A stretch of DNA of 64,000 bases, from NCBI GenBank assembly GCA_020284085.1, contig JACEVL010000837.1, positions 746,501-810,500 of the forward strand, in the 5' to 3' direction. This stretch comes from Aporrectodea caliginosa (Eukaryota; Annelida; Clitellata; Crassiclitellata; Lumbricidae). Within the stretch, counting starts at the first letter, position 1. Every line of letters starts with the position of its first letter. This document shows, in pieces, positions 35,426 to 46,369 of this stretch. The position numbers and the translations under genes are program-made. The notes beneath the pieces are model-generated. The model had not been told where the DNA came from. It saw only the letters and a program-made list of their open reading frames with translations, and did no database searches.

Positions 35426-35533
35426 CGTGGAAGTTCGAGTTTGAGCTTGATCCAACTTTGACCTCAAGGTGAAGATCTCATCTAGTGTTGTATCTTGTAA
35501 GGAAGCAGAGTTCACTTGGTTGTCAACTCCATA
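35426..35533 (-). CDS. Exon A of the unidentified six-exon gene (first exon linked)
   Basis: Acceptor CTGTTGAATAG (intron side above 35533) and donor CCACG|GTAAGT (GT at 35425-35424) bound 108 bp, exactly 36 codons. Only the phase 0 frame is open; the other two contain stops. It encodes YGVDNQVNSASLQDTTLDEI followed by FTLRSKLDQAQTRTST, a polar segment with possible helical character. Phase 0 out matches exon B. The preceding exon must also end in phase 0; the leader exon at 45145-45268 ends in phase 1 and cannot join directly. Function unknown. Confidence 0.75.
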
Positions 35534-35574
35534 CTATTCAACAGAAAGACAACATTAACAACAACAACAATAAC

Positions 35575-35830
35575 GAGAAAAGTCTTAAGTAGTTAATAAA
35601 AAGAGCCAGACAGGTCCCACGGGAGAGAACGCAGGTCAGAGGGGAGACTATTCCAAATGGAGGGACCAACGATCGAGACAGCCCTATGCTGTCTAAAGAC
35701 ATTGCGAGCATGCGGAACCATAAAGTCACCGCAAAAAGGCCGAGCGCAGAGATCGGCGACCAGAACAGGCCGAAGTTACGGTAAAGAGCTGCCGAAGATA
35801 AACAGGTGCTCTGCCCGATAAGCATTCACC
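35575..35830 (-). mobile_element. CR1-like LINE 3' end
   Basis: Minus frame: DFMVPHARNVFRQHRAVSIV then GPSIWNSLPSDLRSLPWDL, the conserved C-terminal block of the family at 39550. Frameshifted and 5'-truncated. Confidence 0.82.
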
Positions 35831-36489
35831 AATAATTAAGCTCCAACAATTAATTAATTATCTTTTTACATACCGACGTAGAAAAGCTACAACGTATTCA
35901 ATCGCCTTCTCAGACAAAAGAATTCCACACTGAGCGTCTGAGTATTATAGGCCATCACGACCGACTCCAGACTGCAGCAGGAGGTTCGTAAACCAGTTGG
36001 AGCGCCAAACTACACCAAGTACGCAGACTTAGGTGTCTTATCTACCGGAAAAAGAGACTCATCCCAAGAGTCCTGCTTCCCTTCCTTCTGTTTACATCCG
36101 CTAAAGCACTGGCGTCATCAAAAGCCCTGCTTTATACCAACTGCCAGGAAAAGGCCGCACTCACTCCAAAGCGTACGGCAAAGCTTAGGGAACAGCGCAG
36201 TTATGTTCGGTGTATTTTTGCTCAGCCTGCTTAGATGCAGCGCCTGCATGCAGTAGTTTTCCATCTCATATTCTGAGAGGAGGGATTGTTCTGCTTGATA
36301 ATACAGCCTGCAACGGATCTGTCAGTTCCGTTTATTCTGTCAGCTCGTTAAAACGTCGCTGGGATATAAATTACAGACCTAGTTAGTTAGGTCAACCTAT
36401 TTTTCTACTTGCTTAACAACCGCAACCCGATTTCTGGTTTAACTGACGTATCGGATTTCCACTCATGGCTTTTCCAACTGCGCATCTGA
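35831..36489. other. Unassigned sequence
   Basis: No recognisable feature. Confidence 0.4.
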
Positions 36490-36540
36490 GTAGCCCCTTG
36501 AAGGGGCGCTATATAAATTTATAAATGACTGGATGAATGG

Positions 36541-36632
<92 letters not shown>
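36490..36632 (+). repeat. Solo LINE/SINE tail with (ATCA)n array
   Basis: CTGAGTAGCCCCTTGAAGGG and GCGCTATATAAATTTATAAA, then about 23 pure ATCA units. The microsatellite occupies the position of a retroposon 3' tail. Confidence 0.85.
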
Positions 36633-37157
36633 GTATGAATCCTGACTACCATTTCACTTGAAGCTAACATCACATCGCCTAATGGTTTACGCATTATGAT
36701 CAGTTCAATTCATCCATTCATTAGCTTTATTGATCACCAAATACAAATTCAAGTTCATTTGTTGCAGTAGTTCACAGGTGTCAATACGTAACCCAAAAGG
36801 AACAATACTGTTCCTCACGTCTCATTACTATTTCCATAATTATACAGTAACACTGACCATCAAAGCATGAATCGAACCCAGTAAAGATACAACACTATAC
36901 AAATCATTGGATTAGATTAGGCTTGTTCTGTCCAAATGGGCCCACAGATGGCCACCAGGGGCACATTACGAGCTCGCTTTGAGACCAATATCCATGGTTG
37001 TCAGAAGGTTAAAATTTCCATACAGTTTGTTGATGTACCCTCGAAATGGCTCGAATTCTTTCTCGTGTCTCCTTAAGTAGCCGACAAAGAAGTTCTTCCA
37101 TCTCTTGAAAACTCGTAATTGCAAAAAAAACTCTGCTCAGCGACGGTGTACTTGGTG
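36633..37157. other. Unassigned sequence
   Basis: No recognisable feature. Confidence 0.4.
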
Positions 37158-37258
37158 ATATGTACAGCAGCGCTCGTGAATAAGCTGGTGCCCTTGCGTT
37201 CATATTAAAGTGGCGCTTTAGAGATGTGAAGCTTACGATTACGATTACAAGACTTCAC
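37158..37258 (-). repeat. Dispersed repeat T, copy 2
   Basis: On minus: TGTAATCGTAATCGTAAGC, TCTAAAGCGCCACTTT, GGGCACCAGCTTATTCACGA. Same as 54578-54670 in reverse. Confidence 0.75.
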
Positions 37259-37307
37259 AACTCAGGACTTATCCATTGAAACAATCATATGACTGCCATT
37301 GACTAAT

Positions 37308-37467
37308 GTGAAGCTCTCTTTCCTTCGGCCTTGACTGTGCTACGACGCTATACAAATCATCGTCATCGTCAGCGTCATCGTCATCGTCATCGTGATCGTC
37401 ATCATCATCGTCATCGTCATCGTCATCGTCATCATCATCATCATCATCATCGTCATCGTCATCGTCA

Positions 37468-37534
<67 letters not shown>

Positions 37535-37538
37535 TATT
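37308..37538 (+). repeat. LINE 3' tail expanded into an (ATC)n array
   Basis: CTTTCCTTCGGCC and CTACGACGCTATACAAATC match the 3' end of the LINE at 14516-14732, but the tail here is about 180 bp of ATC/GTC instead of ATT. Confidence 0.85.
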
Positions 37539-37854
37539 GTAAGAATAAGGCAGAAGGGATAAGCTGAAAACTTCCAAGTGGGGTTTTTAGAGAGGAATTG
37601 CCAATGATAGACGGAAGGAAACAATTTGTCAACAAATGATTGACAGTAATTTCAAATGATAGGCAGCCATTTCAAGGGAAACTCTTCAATCTCCACTTAC
37701 CCGTGACAAGAAAATTCTGTTGAACACCCCAGAGGTACAGTCACCTCTCGTAAGAGATTTATCGATCTTTTTCTTACCTCCAATTAACAGAAGCAAAATA
37801 AATCAACTGTAAGCCAGCAATGTTCCACAAAATTACAAAACTACGTAGAACATC
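37539..37854. other. Unassigned sequence
   Basis: Nothing recognised before the TSD of the next element. Confidence 0.4.
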
Positions 37855-37862
37855 ATTGCCAG

Positions 37863-39416
37863 CATAGGCGTAGGGGGAATTTCAGTGGTAGGGGGGCAAG
37901 ATTTTATTTTTGCCCGAAAAATATAAATAACGAATAACTGGTGTCTTGCATTTATAGTCGCTCACGTCTCTCTAGAACACGATAGAGTTTCTGTTCTCGC
38001 GTCTAACAAGTCTCAATAATGTCTTTCATCTGCAGTTGACCCCAGTTGTAGCCTAGTTGCACGTTCAATGTTGATAATCAAACGATCATTGAGTCTATCT
38101 TGACCCATGGTTAGGGAGAGGCCTACAGTAGAAATTCACGAAGTCATGGATTTTCGGCACTTGCCGTGATTTTCCCCAAATGCCGTGAATTGCCTTGATT
38201 TTCTGAAAAAATTTTGACATAATTTGTCGCAGTTTTACATACGATAACTTAGCGCTACGTGTGTCTACAATTGCAGAAACTATGAGCCAAACGTTGACTG
38301 ACACTTAGGCGTAGGCCTAGCGTGACAATAGGCCTACACGGCAACAGCGCGTCGCTGCTTGATCTATGTTATAATTATTAATATGATTAGGCCAACATCG
38401 ATTAGATCTTGGTAAATACAAGCATGATTTGAAGGAATTGAAGCAGGACGTTTATACTGACATTAATACATAGCGAAGCGTTCGTTTCTTTCTTATTTAG
38501 GCTACGTGATTGCTTGGTCGGATCATAGCAAAAAATGCGTTAAGCCTTTTTCATGCCCTGAATTTGCCGTGATTTTCGTCCGTTTTTACTAAATGCTACC
38601 GTGAATTTTGAACTTTTTTGCCGTGAATTTCTACTATCCCTACCCATGATGCTGTGCAGATATGTTTTCATCTTCCGAAGTCCACTGAACGATCGTTCTG
38701 AAACTATCTGAACCATCTTTGGAACGATCTGAAATTTCTGCGCTCAAAATTAACTTACTTTCGGAATTGCACGCTGAAAAGTGGAGTGTAGCAACTTGAA
38801 TTTAATTTCTTTCTTAAGTCGGTAGCCTACCGAGCCAACAGAGATCAACCCGAATCCCCGAAACCGGAATCCGTGAAAACGCTGAAAATATAGGCTACAC
38901 AAAAGCCCGATTTCCCAAAAACAGTTTTCTAGAAAGCGGCCGAACTCCCGAAAGCTATTCACAGTTTCAATTGTAAACATGACATACACCTAGCATGACC
39001 TTGATGTACATCGATATTCACATGTTTGTTTGTTAATAGTATATTCGGGTCCGGGCGGACTTAGAAAATCAATTTGGGGATCCGGTTGAAATTCGTTTCG
39101 GGAATTCGGGTTTTGGGGATTCGGGCAGCACCCGAGCCAACATGTTGGATGCTATAAGTGACTGGCTTATTATTCAGTAGCCTACACCAATGAATAAAGC
39201 TGTAAATATTATGGTGGTTTGCGAATTGCGAGCTATAGTAGCTAAGTATTCCGATTCGGGCAAGTTGGAGCTGGCAGATCGCGCTGTGTGCTACCGATTG
39301 CCGAACTTCTAATTGTTTGTTCAGCATTTACCCTGGCACTTCTTGCCCGAAAAACAGGAATTCCCGAAATTTGGGGGGGCATTTGCCCCCTCTGACCCCC
39401 GCCTCCTACGCCTATG
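37863..39416. mobile_element. hAT-like element 1, 1554 bp, exact 8-bp TSD (ATTGCCAG)
   Basis: TSD ATTGCCAG at 37855-37862 and 39417-39424. Ends CATAGGCGTAGGGGG (left) and CATAGGCGTAGGAGG (right, minus), with G/C-rich subterminal runs. No transposase frame. A second element is inserted at 38112-38642. Eight-bp TSDs and CA termini fit hAT; P elements also make 8-bp TSDs, so the superfamily is inference. Confidence 0.88.
38112..38642. mobile_element. Non-autonomous TIR element nested in hAT-like element 1
   Basis: 531 bp. Ends TAGGGAGAGGCCTACAGTAG (left) and TAGGGATAGTAGAAATTCAC (right, minus); both continue with GAAATTCACG and GCCGTGATTTTC. Flanks CCCATGGT and CCCATGAT (7 of 8 bases). Confidence 0.75.
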
Positions 39417-39424
39417 ATTGCCAG

Positions 39425-39549
39425 CAACAAATTCAGTTGCAGACGATGTTATATATATATCATATACGTTTGAAAACGAAAATCAATAAGTAGAAGTTGG
39501 TAAAGAGAAAACAGATCGATAGAGAAAGCAGTTGTTACAAACGTTTTTT
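39425..39549. other. Spacer between hAT-like element 1 and LINE
   Basis: No feature apart from a short AT run. Confidence 0.4.
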
Positions 39550-40137
39550 AATTCATTCTGAAAATTTATATAGCACTCCTTCAAGAAACCAGCTCAGGAC
39601 AGGAGCGATCCAGACCAGCCACGGCTAAAGAAAAAAGACTTGAGTGATTTATAAAACCCATTTTGATTGGTCAGAGGTAACAAGCGTAGCTCCGACGGGA
39701 GGTCGTTCCAAATGGAGGATCCTGAAACCGAGAAAGCTCGGCGCTGCCTATAGCAGCCAAGCGAGTCCGTGGAACTAGGAGTTCTCCCCTCCGTCGCGCA
39801 GCGAAGCGCCCGTCGAACTAGAACGTTGGACACTGGGCGGCAGAGCATAGGCGCAACCACCCTATGGGACCCGTGGGACGCGTCCCCCCAACTTTTGAAC
39901 AGGTTGGGACGGCCGTGGACGCGTCCCCCCCAACTTTCGAACAGGTTCGGACGGTCCCCTCCAACTTTTGAAAATTGTGAGGCAAACAAGAGCCCAAAAT
40001 GCACTCCATTTGGTATCAAATGCTCAAAATTGCGTCGGCTTCTGGGGCTCCGCCCCAGACCCCGATTGGGCGGGGGAGGGACTTACGACGCTTCCCATAC
40101 CGCCTATAGTCGTTAGGAACTTCTTGCCTTCTGCAAT

Positions 40138-42470
40138 CTCTTCCCTCTGTACCATTAATGCCAGATCCCTCCTTCAAGGCTCTGGCCTTGGACCTACTGA
40201 TTTTGTCATAGCCATTTCTAGCCTTAAACCTAAATACAGTAGAAACCGTCTCCCTAAATATGGCGACGATAGCTACTTGCAAGCTGGTCCCTGCTTCCTG
40301 CATTGACAGCACTCTTTCTGAACTTGACCATATCTCTAAGTGAGCAATGGGCATCCAATGCCATCCATTAGCAATCTTAAATTAAACCATGCTATGACCA
40401 GAGAAATGGTTGTCAAACGACCGAGGTCCAAACCTATTGCCCTCCTCCTCTCATCCCTGGCATCGAGCGGGTCCAGGAGATGGTTATTTTGGGCTTTCAC
40501 TATCTCTGATCGGATTGGCTTTGGGGCACACATGGACAAAATATGCTGCAAACCCCGAAAATCCATGTTCGCGCTACGTGTTATGGTCGCCCACGGTCAC
40601 CACGGTGAACGTCTCTTTGACATTGTTAGAGCTATTATCCTCGCACGGCTACGTTATGCCTCCTCTGTTTGGTGGGGATTTGCCACTCAGTGGCGGCACT
40701 ACACCAGGGCATGCCAGGGCAAATGCCCTGGTAAAAAGCCTTTGCCCTGGTCGTTGCCCTGCCAAATTTTGGCTCCAAAATTTTGCTATACAGCTTTATA
40801 GCATGATACACGATACACAACTGCAGGTCCACAGACGTGTATATGTGTGGTCTATCAATCACCTGTCTGAAAATTTGAATTTTGAACCACAGTAGAAGCG
40901 AACACTCAGTTGTTTGTACATGGAGACACGCTCGATATAGGGCCATGGCAGTGAGTGATGATTCTTCCATTGAGGCATGCATCCACTCTGCTCCAGCGTG
41001 TCTCTCTGTCTCTGTCTGTCTCTGTCTGTCTCTGTCTGTCTGTCTCTCTATATATATATGCATACATATAATATATATAATGTATGTATTATATATATAA
41101 TCGCTGTCTCTGTCCTACAGTGTCTCTGTACATGCCATGGTATAATTCATTCGTTTACCGTAGGCCCCTACTTTTAAATATAATACGTAGACGAAAATTA
41201 TCATCATCAGCCATGAATCCCTTGAAACTTATGTACAGTTCTGGCATTCAGAAAGGAGCAGAGGAAAGTCGAAAATTGAGGTTCCTGTTGTCGGTACTCC
41301 TTCCATCAATTTGTTCTTTAAGATGCAAACCTCAGGTGCTGATATTCCTTCAGCTGCAGATGTTTGTGGAGAATGCAGATACAGCGGAGGAAGAAGCCGA
41401 TAGGCTAGCTATTAGTTCACTTTGCTCCGATGTGCCGACAACTTCCAAGTAGAAAATAGACGTCATTAGAGGTGAGGAAATTGACATTACTTCCAGTTCC
41501 ACTGCTACCTCAGACTGTGATTTATTTAAGCTGGGCCGATCTTTCGATATACGGTACTGATCGGGCACACTTTTCTTCCACTATCGCATCTGCTTCCTTT
41601 AATTAAGAGCATGACTTTATCTCAGGACCCATGTCATCCTATAGTAGTCCGTTTGAAGAAGATGGAAGCGGGAGGCCTATTGTCAGTAGCAAACACCAGG
41701 GTGAGAATTCCCGGGGGAGGTTAGGGGTTCAACCCCCTTGTCTTTCTTAGGATCCCACAATAAAGTCTACATTTCACACGCGAACTGCACATAAATCTGG
41801 ACTATAATTAATGCTAGATGTTGCTTTTCTTTTCTCATTTTTGTATTGTTTAGTTATTGTTCTGCCCCTGTGGCGTAATAAACATAAATCAACGTCTAAC
41901 CCCTATAGGCTTAATTGCATCTCATATGACACGAGTTACTTGAGCAAATGCGTAAACAATAGGGCCTACCTGAATCAATGGCTCTATTTGTTGAACTTGT
42001 TGCTTTTGAAAACTGTTGTGCATGCTACCCAAAAGAGTATTTTTTAGTAGGCCTAATGCTTTACTAAGTTCACTGAGATGTTAAAATTTGCTTTACAAAT
42101 GTGCAAAAGCGTTCAGCTTCAGAGGGCTTTGCCCATCTGAGCCTCTGACCTGACAAGTATAATTATAGTGCAGAGGGCCGACTTATGGCGAGCGCGGTAG
42201 CGCGAAATTAAATGGTCACGATGCATATGGTGACGGTCACCATATAAGCTCGCGTACCACGCTTGCCATAAATCACCTCTGCACTGGTTACTTGTATGAC
42301 TGCCCTGGCTATGCCCTGGTAACAAAAAGTGTCTGGTGCCGCCACTGTTGCCACTGTAGGGGAACATAAACGCCTTAACGGTATTCTGAGAAAAATGACC
42401 CGTCCAGGCTTCCTCCCTGCCGATGTTCCTAGTTTTGACAAACACGTACTGTTCTAGAGCTTATTCTACT
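40138..42470 (+). mobile_element. LINE lineage B remnant inside hAT-like element 2, itself split by hAT-like element 3
   Basis: Plus frame: TINARSLLQGSGLGPTDFVI, KYGDDSYLQ (motif C with Gly for Ala), GFGAHMDKICCKPRKSMFAL, ARLRYASSVWWGFA, then after the insertion RKMTRPGFLPADVPSFDK. It matches the 11700-12895 copy step by step (INASIIQGSRMGP, KYADDCYLL, YCSQVWWGFA, RKLVRFGFLPKSFPTFEE). Stops and frameshifts present. Confidence 0.85.
40688..42347. mobile_element. hAT-like element 3, 1660 bp, exact 8-bp TSD (TTGCCACT), nested
   Basis: TSD TTGCCACT at 40680-40687 and 42348-42355. Ends CAGTGGCGGCACTACACCAG (left) and CAGTGGCGGCACCAGACACT (right, minus), both with ACCAGGGCATGCCAGGGCA-like sequence inside. 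It interrupts the LINE between VWWGFA and RKMTRPG. 41216-41540 holds a plus frame (ADTAEEEADRLAISSLCSDV) with stops that could be a degraded transposon gene; not identified. A TCTG/AT microsatellite lies at 41000-41100. Confidence 0.88.
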
Positions 42471-43400
42471 CTTTTCCGTTCAATTCTCTTAAACCCTTGT
42501 CACTTCCAGTTTCTTCATATAATAAAGTCATATTTTTCACAGATCTAGATGGATTAGGTACTTTTATATCGAAATCATCGGTGAAAAATTTGAGGTAAAT
42601 TAAAGCCCAAAATGTGCTACATTTGGCATCAAATTGCTCAAAATTGCGTCGGCTTCTGGGGCTCCGCCCCAGACCCCGATTGGGGAGCTTACGACGCTCC
42701 CCATACCCCCTAGTCGTTAGGGGCTTCTTGCCTTCGGCAATCGCAGCTTCGCGCCTTCGGCGCTCGCAATTCCCCCCTACCCCACTCACACATTCTAGTA
42801 GGTCCCCCCCAACTTCTGGACCGTGGTTGCGCCCCTGCGGCAGAGGTCATACAGGTAAGATGGAGCACAGCCAAGGATGCAGCGTGAAACCAAAGCAGCA
42901 ATCCGATATGGGATCTGTTGGGCCACAGGCAGCCAGCGCAACACATCACGCATGTATGCAGAGACAGAGTCGAATCTGGGAATTCGCCCAAAAATTATCC
43001 GAGTGCAGATTCCGATCTATTCTCCCCAGAACCCCAAGAGGGAGGCCAACGAGGATGGAGCAACAGGGGCCAATTCGACTAGTAACGAAAGCACGCAAAA
43101 GAACCAGTAGAGAGTCATGAGAAATAGAGAGAGAAAGCACTCGGAGCTGGCGAAGCTGATAATAACAGCTTCGAGAGACTAAGTTGGGAAAGACTAAGTT
43201 CCCGGTCAAGGGTGACACCCAGGTCACGAACCGTGAGCGTAAAAGGTTATCTCAGGATAAACCCGAGCAAGCTGGGAATTATAGCTTGGAGCGGACAGGC
43301 GGGAGCGTCCGCGGGGCACGAGAGCGCCAACGCTGCGCGGTCCCTCCTAGTCCTGGACGTCATCCTCCGCTTTGTACAAGTCTACTGGAAAGCGCCCTTT

Positions 43401-43889
43401 CATTCAACACAAATCCGACAAAACATTGTATTGTATTGTATTTATTAATTTATATAGCGCCGCTCACATACATGTATGTTATGAGTTGCAATGCTGTGCA
43501 AAAGTGATATGCTGTAAAAGTGAAGCATGGAGCGGACTGTGGACAACAGCATTTATTATTTTGTTGCATTGCTCACAGCCGTCACTTTCAAATTGCGTCT
43601 CCGTTGAGTCTGCCTTGAATAGGCGCTAAATAAATATGCGATTACCATGGCAACCGTGCACACAGAGATTAAATCCAAGGTCATAAATAAATTGTAAAGC
43701 AATCTCTACATGTCCACAACCGCTCGAATGACTTCTAGGCGCAGTCGAGTTATCAAGTCATCCTTGACGTTCAGGATTGAAAAAGCGCGAATAGGAAATA
43801 AATTTTCATTTTTAGTTTCAATTCAAGCCTCCGCTGTGATGGTAACTCAGCTTGGACGTTGATATGATCCTTAAGACACAGCTGCACAG
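43401..43889. other. Unassigned, with tail motifs
   Basis: 43423-43462 has TATTG units followed by the inverted tail AATTTATATAGCGCCGC. A forward tail-like GGCGCTAAATAAATATG is at 43622-43640. Confidence 0.45.
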
Positions 43890-44150
43890 TTTCATAGTGT
43901 AGTGGTAACATCAGTGGCGTGAAGAGCAGTAGGTAGCGGGATCGCGTCCCGTACCCTCCCAAAGGTCCACTCAGCCTGTCATTTGCGAGATGGAGCGTTT
44001 GTAAAATGAGATGTAGGACGTGATGGGCGCCTTGCATGGCTGCCGCATACAGTTAAATTCGACTCCTGTAATAACTTGTGATCACCCGTTCATAGGCCTA
44101 TTGATTTGTAATCATACTGCGTAACTGTCAGAATGAAAATATTAAACGAA
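43890..44150 (+). mobile_element. SINE-like element, family 2, copy 2
   Basis: tRNA-like head with A-box TAGTGTAGTGGTAAC and B-box-like GGGATCGCGTCCC, then a body matching 1383-1632. It ends ATTAAACGAAAATTATT at the start of an ATT array. Confidence 0.75.
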
Positions 44151-44151
44151 A

Positions 44152-44196
<45 letters not shown>

Positions 44197-44258
44197 TTTT
44201 TTTTTATGCCCCGAGGTATACATGATCCCCCGGGGACTTAATATTAATTAAGAACAAA

Positions 44259-44348
<90 letters not shown>

Positions 44349-44349
44349 C
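44151..44349. repeat. Two (ATT)n arrays around a 64-bp spacer
   Basis: ATT runs at 44151-44195 and 44260-44349; the spacer contains GATCCCCCGGGGAC, a short palindrome. Confidence 0.93.
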
Positions 44350-44389
44350 TATAACTGACGCCATTAACATCGTATCTTCTTTTTCTTCT

Positions 44390-44900
44390 GGTTCTCTGCC
44401 TCTTAGGCAGGTTCAAATGTCCGACGTCGCCACTCCTCTCTTTGGTGGGCCTCTTCTTTCAGTTTCCTGTAGCCGTTTGTCATCATCCAATCCAGCATCG
44501 TCTGTCTTGGTCTTCCTCTTGTCTTCCTTCCCTCCATTTTCCCTTCAATGACCATTCTCAGTAGTGAGTCTCCTCTCAGCGTGTGTCCGTTCCATTTCCT
44601 TTGTCTCTCTCTTATTGTGCGTATCAGGACTCTTTCTTCTCCAATTCTTCCCTACATTTCTTCATTGTTATACGTTCTGTCCAGCTGATTTTTTTTCAAG
44701 TCTTCTCCATGTCCACATTCGAAAGCTTCTAGTCTTCTTATATCCGCTTTCCTCATTGTTCACGTCTCTGATCCATACAGCACCACAATCCATACCGGTG
44801 TCTTTCTCATTCTTATCTCCAGATTCCTGTTTATTTTTCCTCTCAGTAGTTCGCTCCTGTTTGAGAATGCCTCCTTTCCTATTGCCATCATTCTTTTAAT
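44390..44900 (-). mobile_element. LINE ORF2 C-terminal remnant (lineage C)
   Basis: Minus frames: VWIVVLYGSET (next codon a stop in place of Trp), MRKADIRRLEAFE, KKWNGHTLRGDSLLRMVIEG, KTRGRPRQTMLDWMMTNGY and RRRTFEPA. This is the classic end of LINE ORF2 in this group, with several frameshifts. Confidence 0.85.
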
Positions 44901-44967
44901 TTCCCTGTGGCATTTTGCGTTTGTTTATACATCGTATAAATGCGCTTAATAAATAATTTTAACACAA

Positions 44968-45055
44968 TTACGGTTTGGTTTTGTGCACCATCGGTTGATG
45001 CCTTGTGCATTAGACACGGGCGTGATAGAGCCTATGAATTAAAATTACAATTATT
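44968..45055 (+). repeat. Copy of the foldback-arm repeat
   Basis: ACGGTTTGGTTTTGTGCACC, ATCGGTTGATGCCTTGTGCA, TTAGACACGGGCGTGATAG. Confidence 0.7.
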
Positions 45056-45144
45056 ACTTTCTCCGTTAACAGCAGACAAACAGAGTACAAAGTGGAGGAA
45101 ATGATGAAGTGGAGGCTCCGCAATACTATCGCAAACGAACTCAC

Positions 45145-45268
45145 CCTCGATCTTGATAACTCCATCGTCCAGTCCGAGCTCGATGCTACAAAGCAAGAGC
45201 AAACATACCATGTAGAGGCAAATCAATACGCCGACCGACACACTGCAGAGGCCGCAACACACATTCAT
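45145..45268 (-). CDS. Candidate first coding exon with signal peptide or membrane anchor
   Basis: On minus an ATG (45268-45266) opens a frame MNVCCGLCSVSVGVLICLYM followed by VCLLLLCSIELGLDDGVIKI, ending at a strong donor ATCGAGG|GTGAGT (GT at 45144-45143). 41 codons plus one nucleotide. The hydrophobic core of about 25 residues close to the start suits a signal peptide or type II anchor. The frame is open upstream without another ATG to about 45520 (EKKRFNGFRRVFSEIEPE and similar), so an upstream coding exon joined by an acceptor such as AAACATAG near 45443 is an alternative; the hydrophobic part would then be internal. Same strand as the six-exon gene 10 kb downstream, but phase 1 here does not fit exon A. 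No family recognised. Confidence 0.45.
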
Positions 45269-45559
45269 TACTATGCTGGTCCTCCTTTCAGAAGCCGTGG
45301 CACGTTGTTCGTCTTTTCGCTCGGGTTCAATTTCCGAAAATACTCGTCTAAATCCGTTAAACCGTTTCTTTTCCCGGAAATCTTTCGCGGGTGTTACGAC
45401 TGGGCGGTGGTATTTGATGGTTGAATGCAAGTGTTGTTGATCGTGAAAAGGTTCCACTATGTTTATAACTGGATGCGGTTTCCATGAAGAAAATCCCAAT
45501 GGGATTTTCAGAAAGGTTTAACGGAGCTCGACACTCCACCGATTGCATCCTTTATGGGG

Positions 45560-46361
45560 TTGTTTACATGTTCTGCTCACCGAATGCCCTGTTTAAATAT
45601 CGAGATATCTAATGCAAGGCGTCATTCAAACGCTCGTATTGTATTAGAAGCAACGGAATTAAAAGCATTGGCCGGTTACCAGTCATTACTCTTCAGTAAG
45701 GTTGCCATATACATGGGTAGCCAATGGAGGACACAGAATGCAGGAAAGGAGGACACAGGAGGACGCATTGGATGTTTCACTCCGAAGTAACCAAGAAAGG
45801 AAGCCACATTGAAAAGCTGCATAGGAAATTAATTGAGGCATTTTATCATAATGTTGCAAAGTATTTATTCAAGCATTCAATTTCTTGATTACACACAGTA
45901 TTTCTCTGAGAAGCCAACTCTCCACAGCAATAACATACGCAGAGAACTTATCACAAGAAACATTCTACATAATTATTGTACTTTGTAAGAATGATGGCCT
46001 TCACAGGTCTAGAGACTACTTTCCTTTGTCCATTAAAACTGCCACAAAATAATAGCCATTAGTCCTATTAACCCCAATAAAAAACACAAAAACCCAGGCG
46101 TTTTCCAGGTTTTTAGCTTTGATAGCCGGACAGAGGACATGAGGCCAAGAAGGAGAACATACATCCTCCTTTTGCCGGAAGTCAGACAACCCTGTATCTT
46201 CAGCAACTGAATCAATTACATCGTTCAATTAACTGAGGATGGGAATCCGTTGGTTGGGTTCCACGTGTCTGCGAGAGTCCACAACTGGTGTTCACTCAGT
46301 TTCTGTGCACTGTTATTCTTGCGGATGAAATTCCAGCTATAATGATATTCAACATCACATA
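45560..46361. other. Unassigned sequence
   Basis: No exon or repeat recognised. Confidence 0.4.
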
Positions 46362-46369
46362 GGCTATAG

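Larger units (their letters stand above)
39846..42837. mobile_element. hAT-like element 2, 2992 bp, exact 8-bp TSD (CGGCAGAG), composite
   Basis: TSD CGGCAGAG at 39838-39845 and 42838-42845. Ends CATAGGCGCAACCAC (left) and CAGGGGCGCAACCAC (right, minus). Just inside the left end is a repeated CGCGTCCCCCCAACTTT unit. A 150-bp block (GGCTTCTGGGGCTCCGCCCC and flanks) occurs in direct orientation at 39988-40138 and 42601-42746, bracketing the internal LINE. No transposase recognised. Confidence 0.85.
39550..43400 (-). mobile_element. CR1-like LINE C-terminal half, split by hAT-like element 2
   Basis: On minus the 5' part (43400-42846) has SCYYQLRQLRVLSLSISHD, LLRAFVTSRI and CILGCAPSYLYDLCR, the RT thumb and connection. 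The 3' part (39845-39550) has RPVSNVLVRRALR, RRAFSVSGSSIWNDLPSEL and FFFSRGWSGSLLS before the stop, then the tail GTGCTATATAAATTTTC. Removing 39846-42845 joins LYDLCR to PVSNVL in frame, so the two pieces are one element. Frameshifts elsewhere make it inactive. Confidence 0.88.

Noticed and set aside
41084..41568. Coding frame inside hAT-like element 3 as a transposase
   Set aside because: Frame has stops soon after and shows no recognisable hAT dimerisation or catalytic motif.
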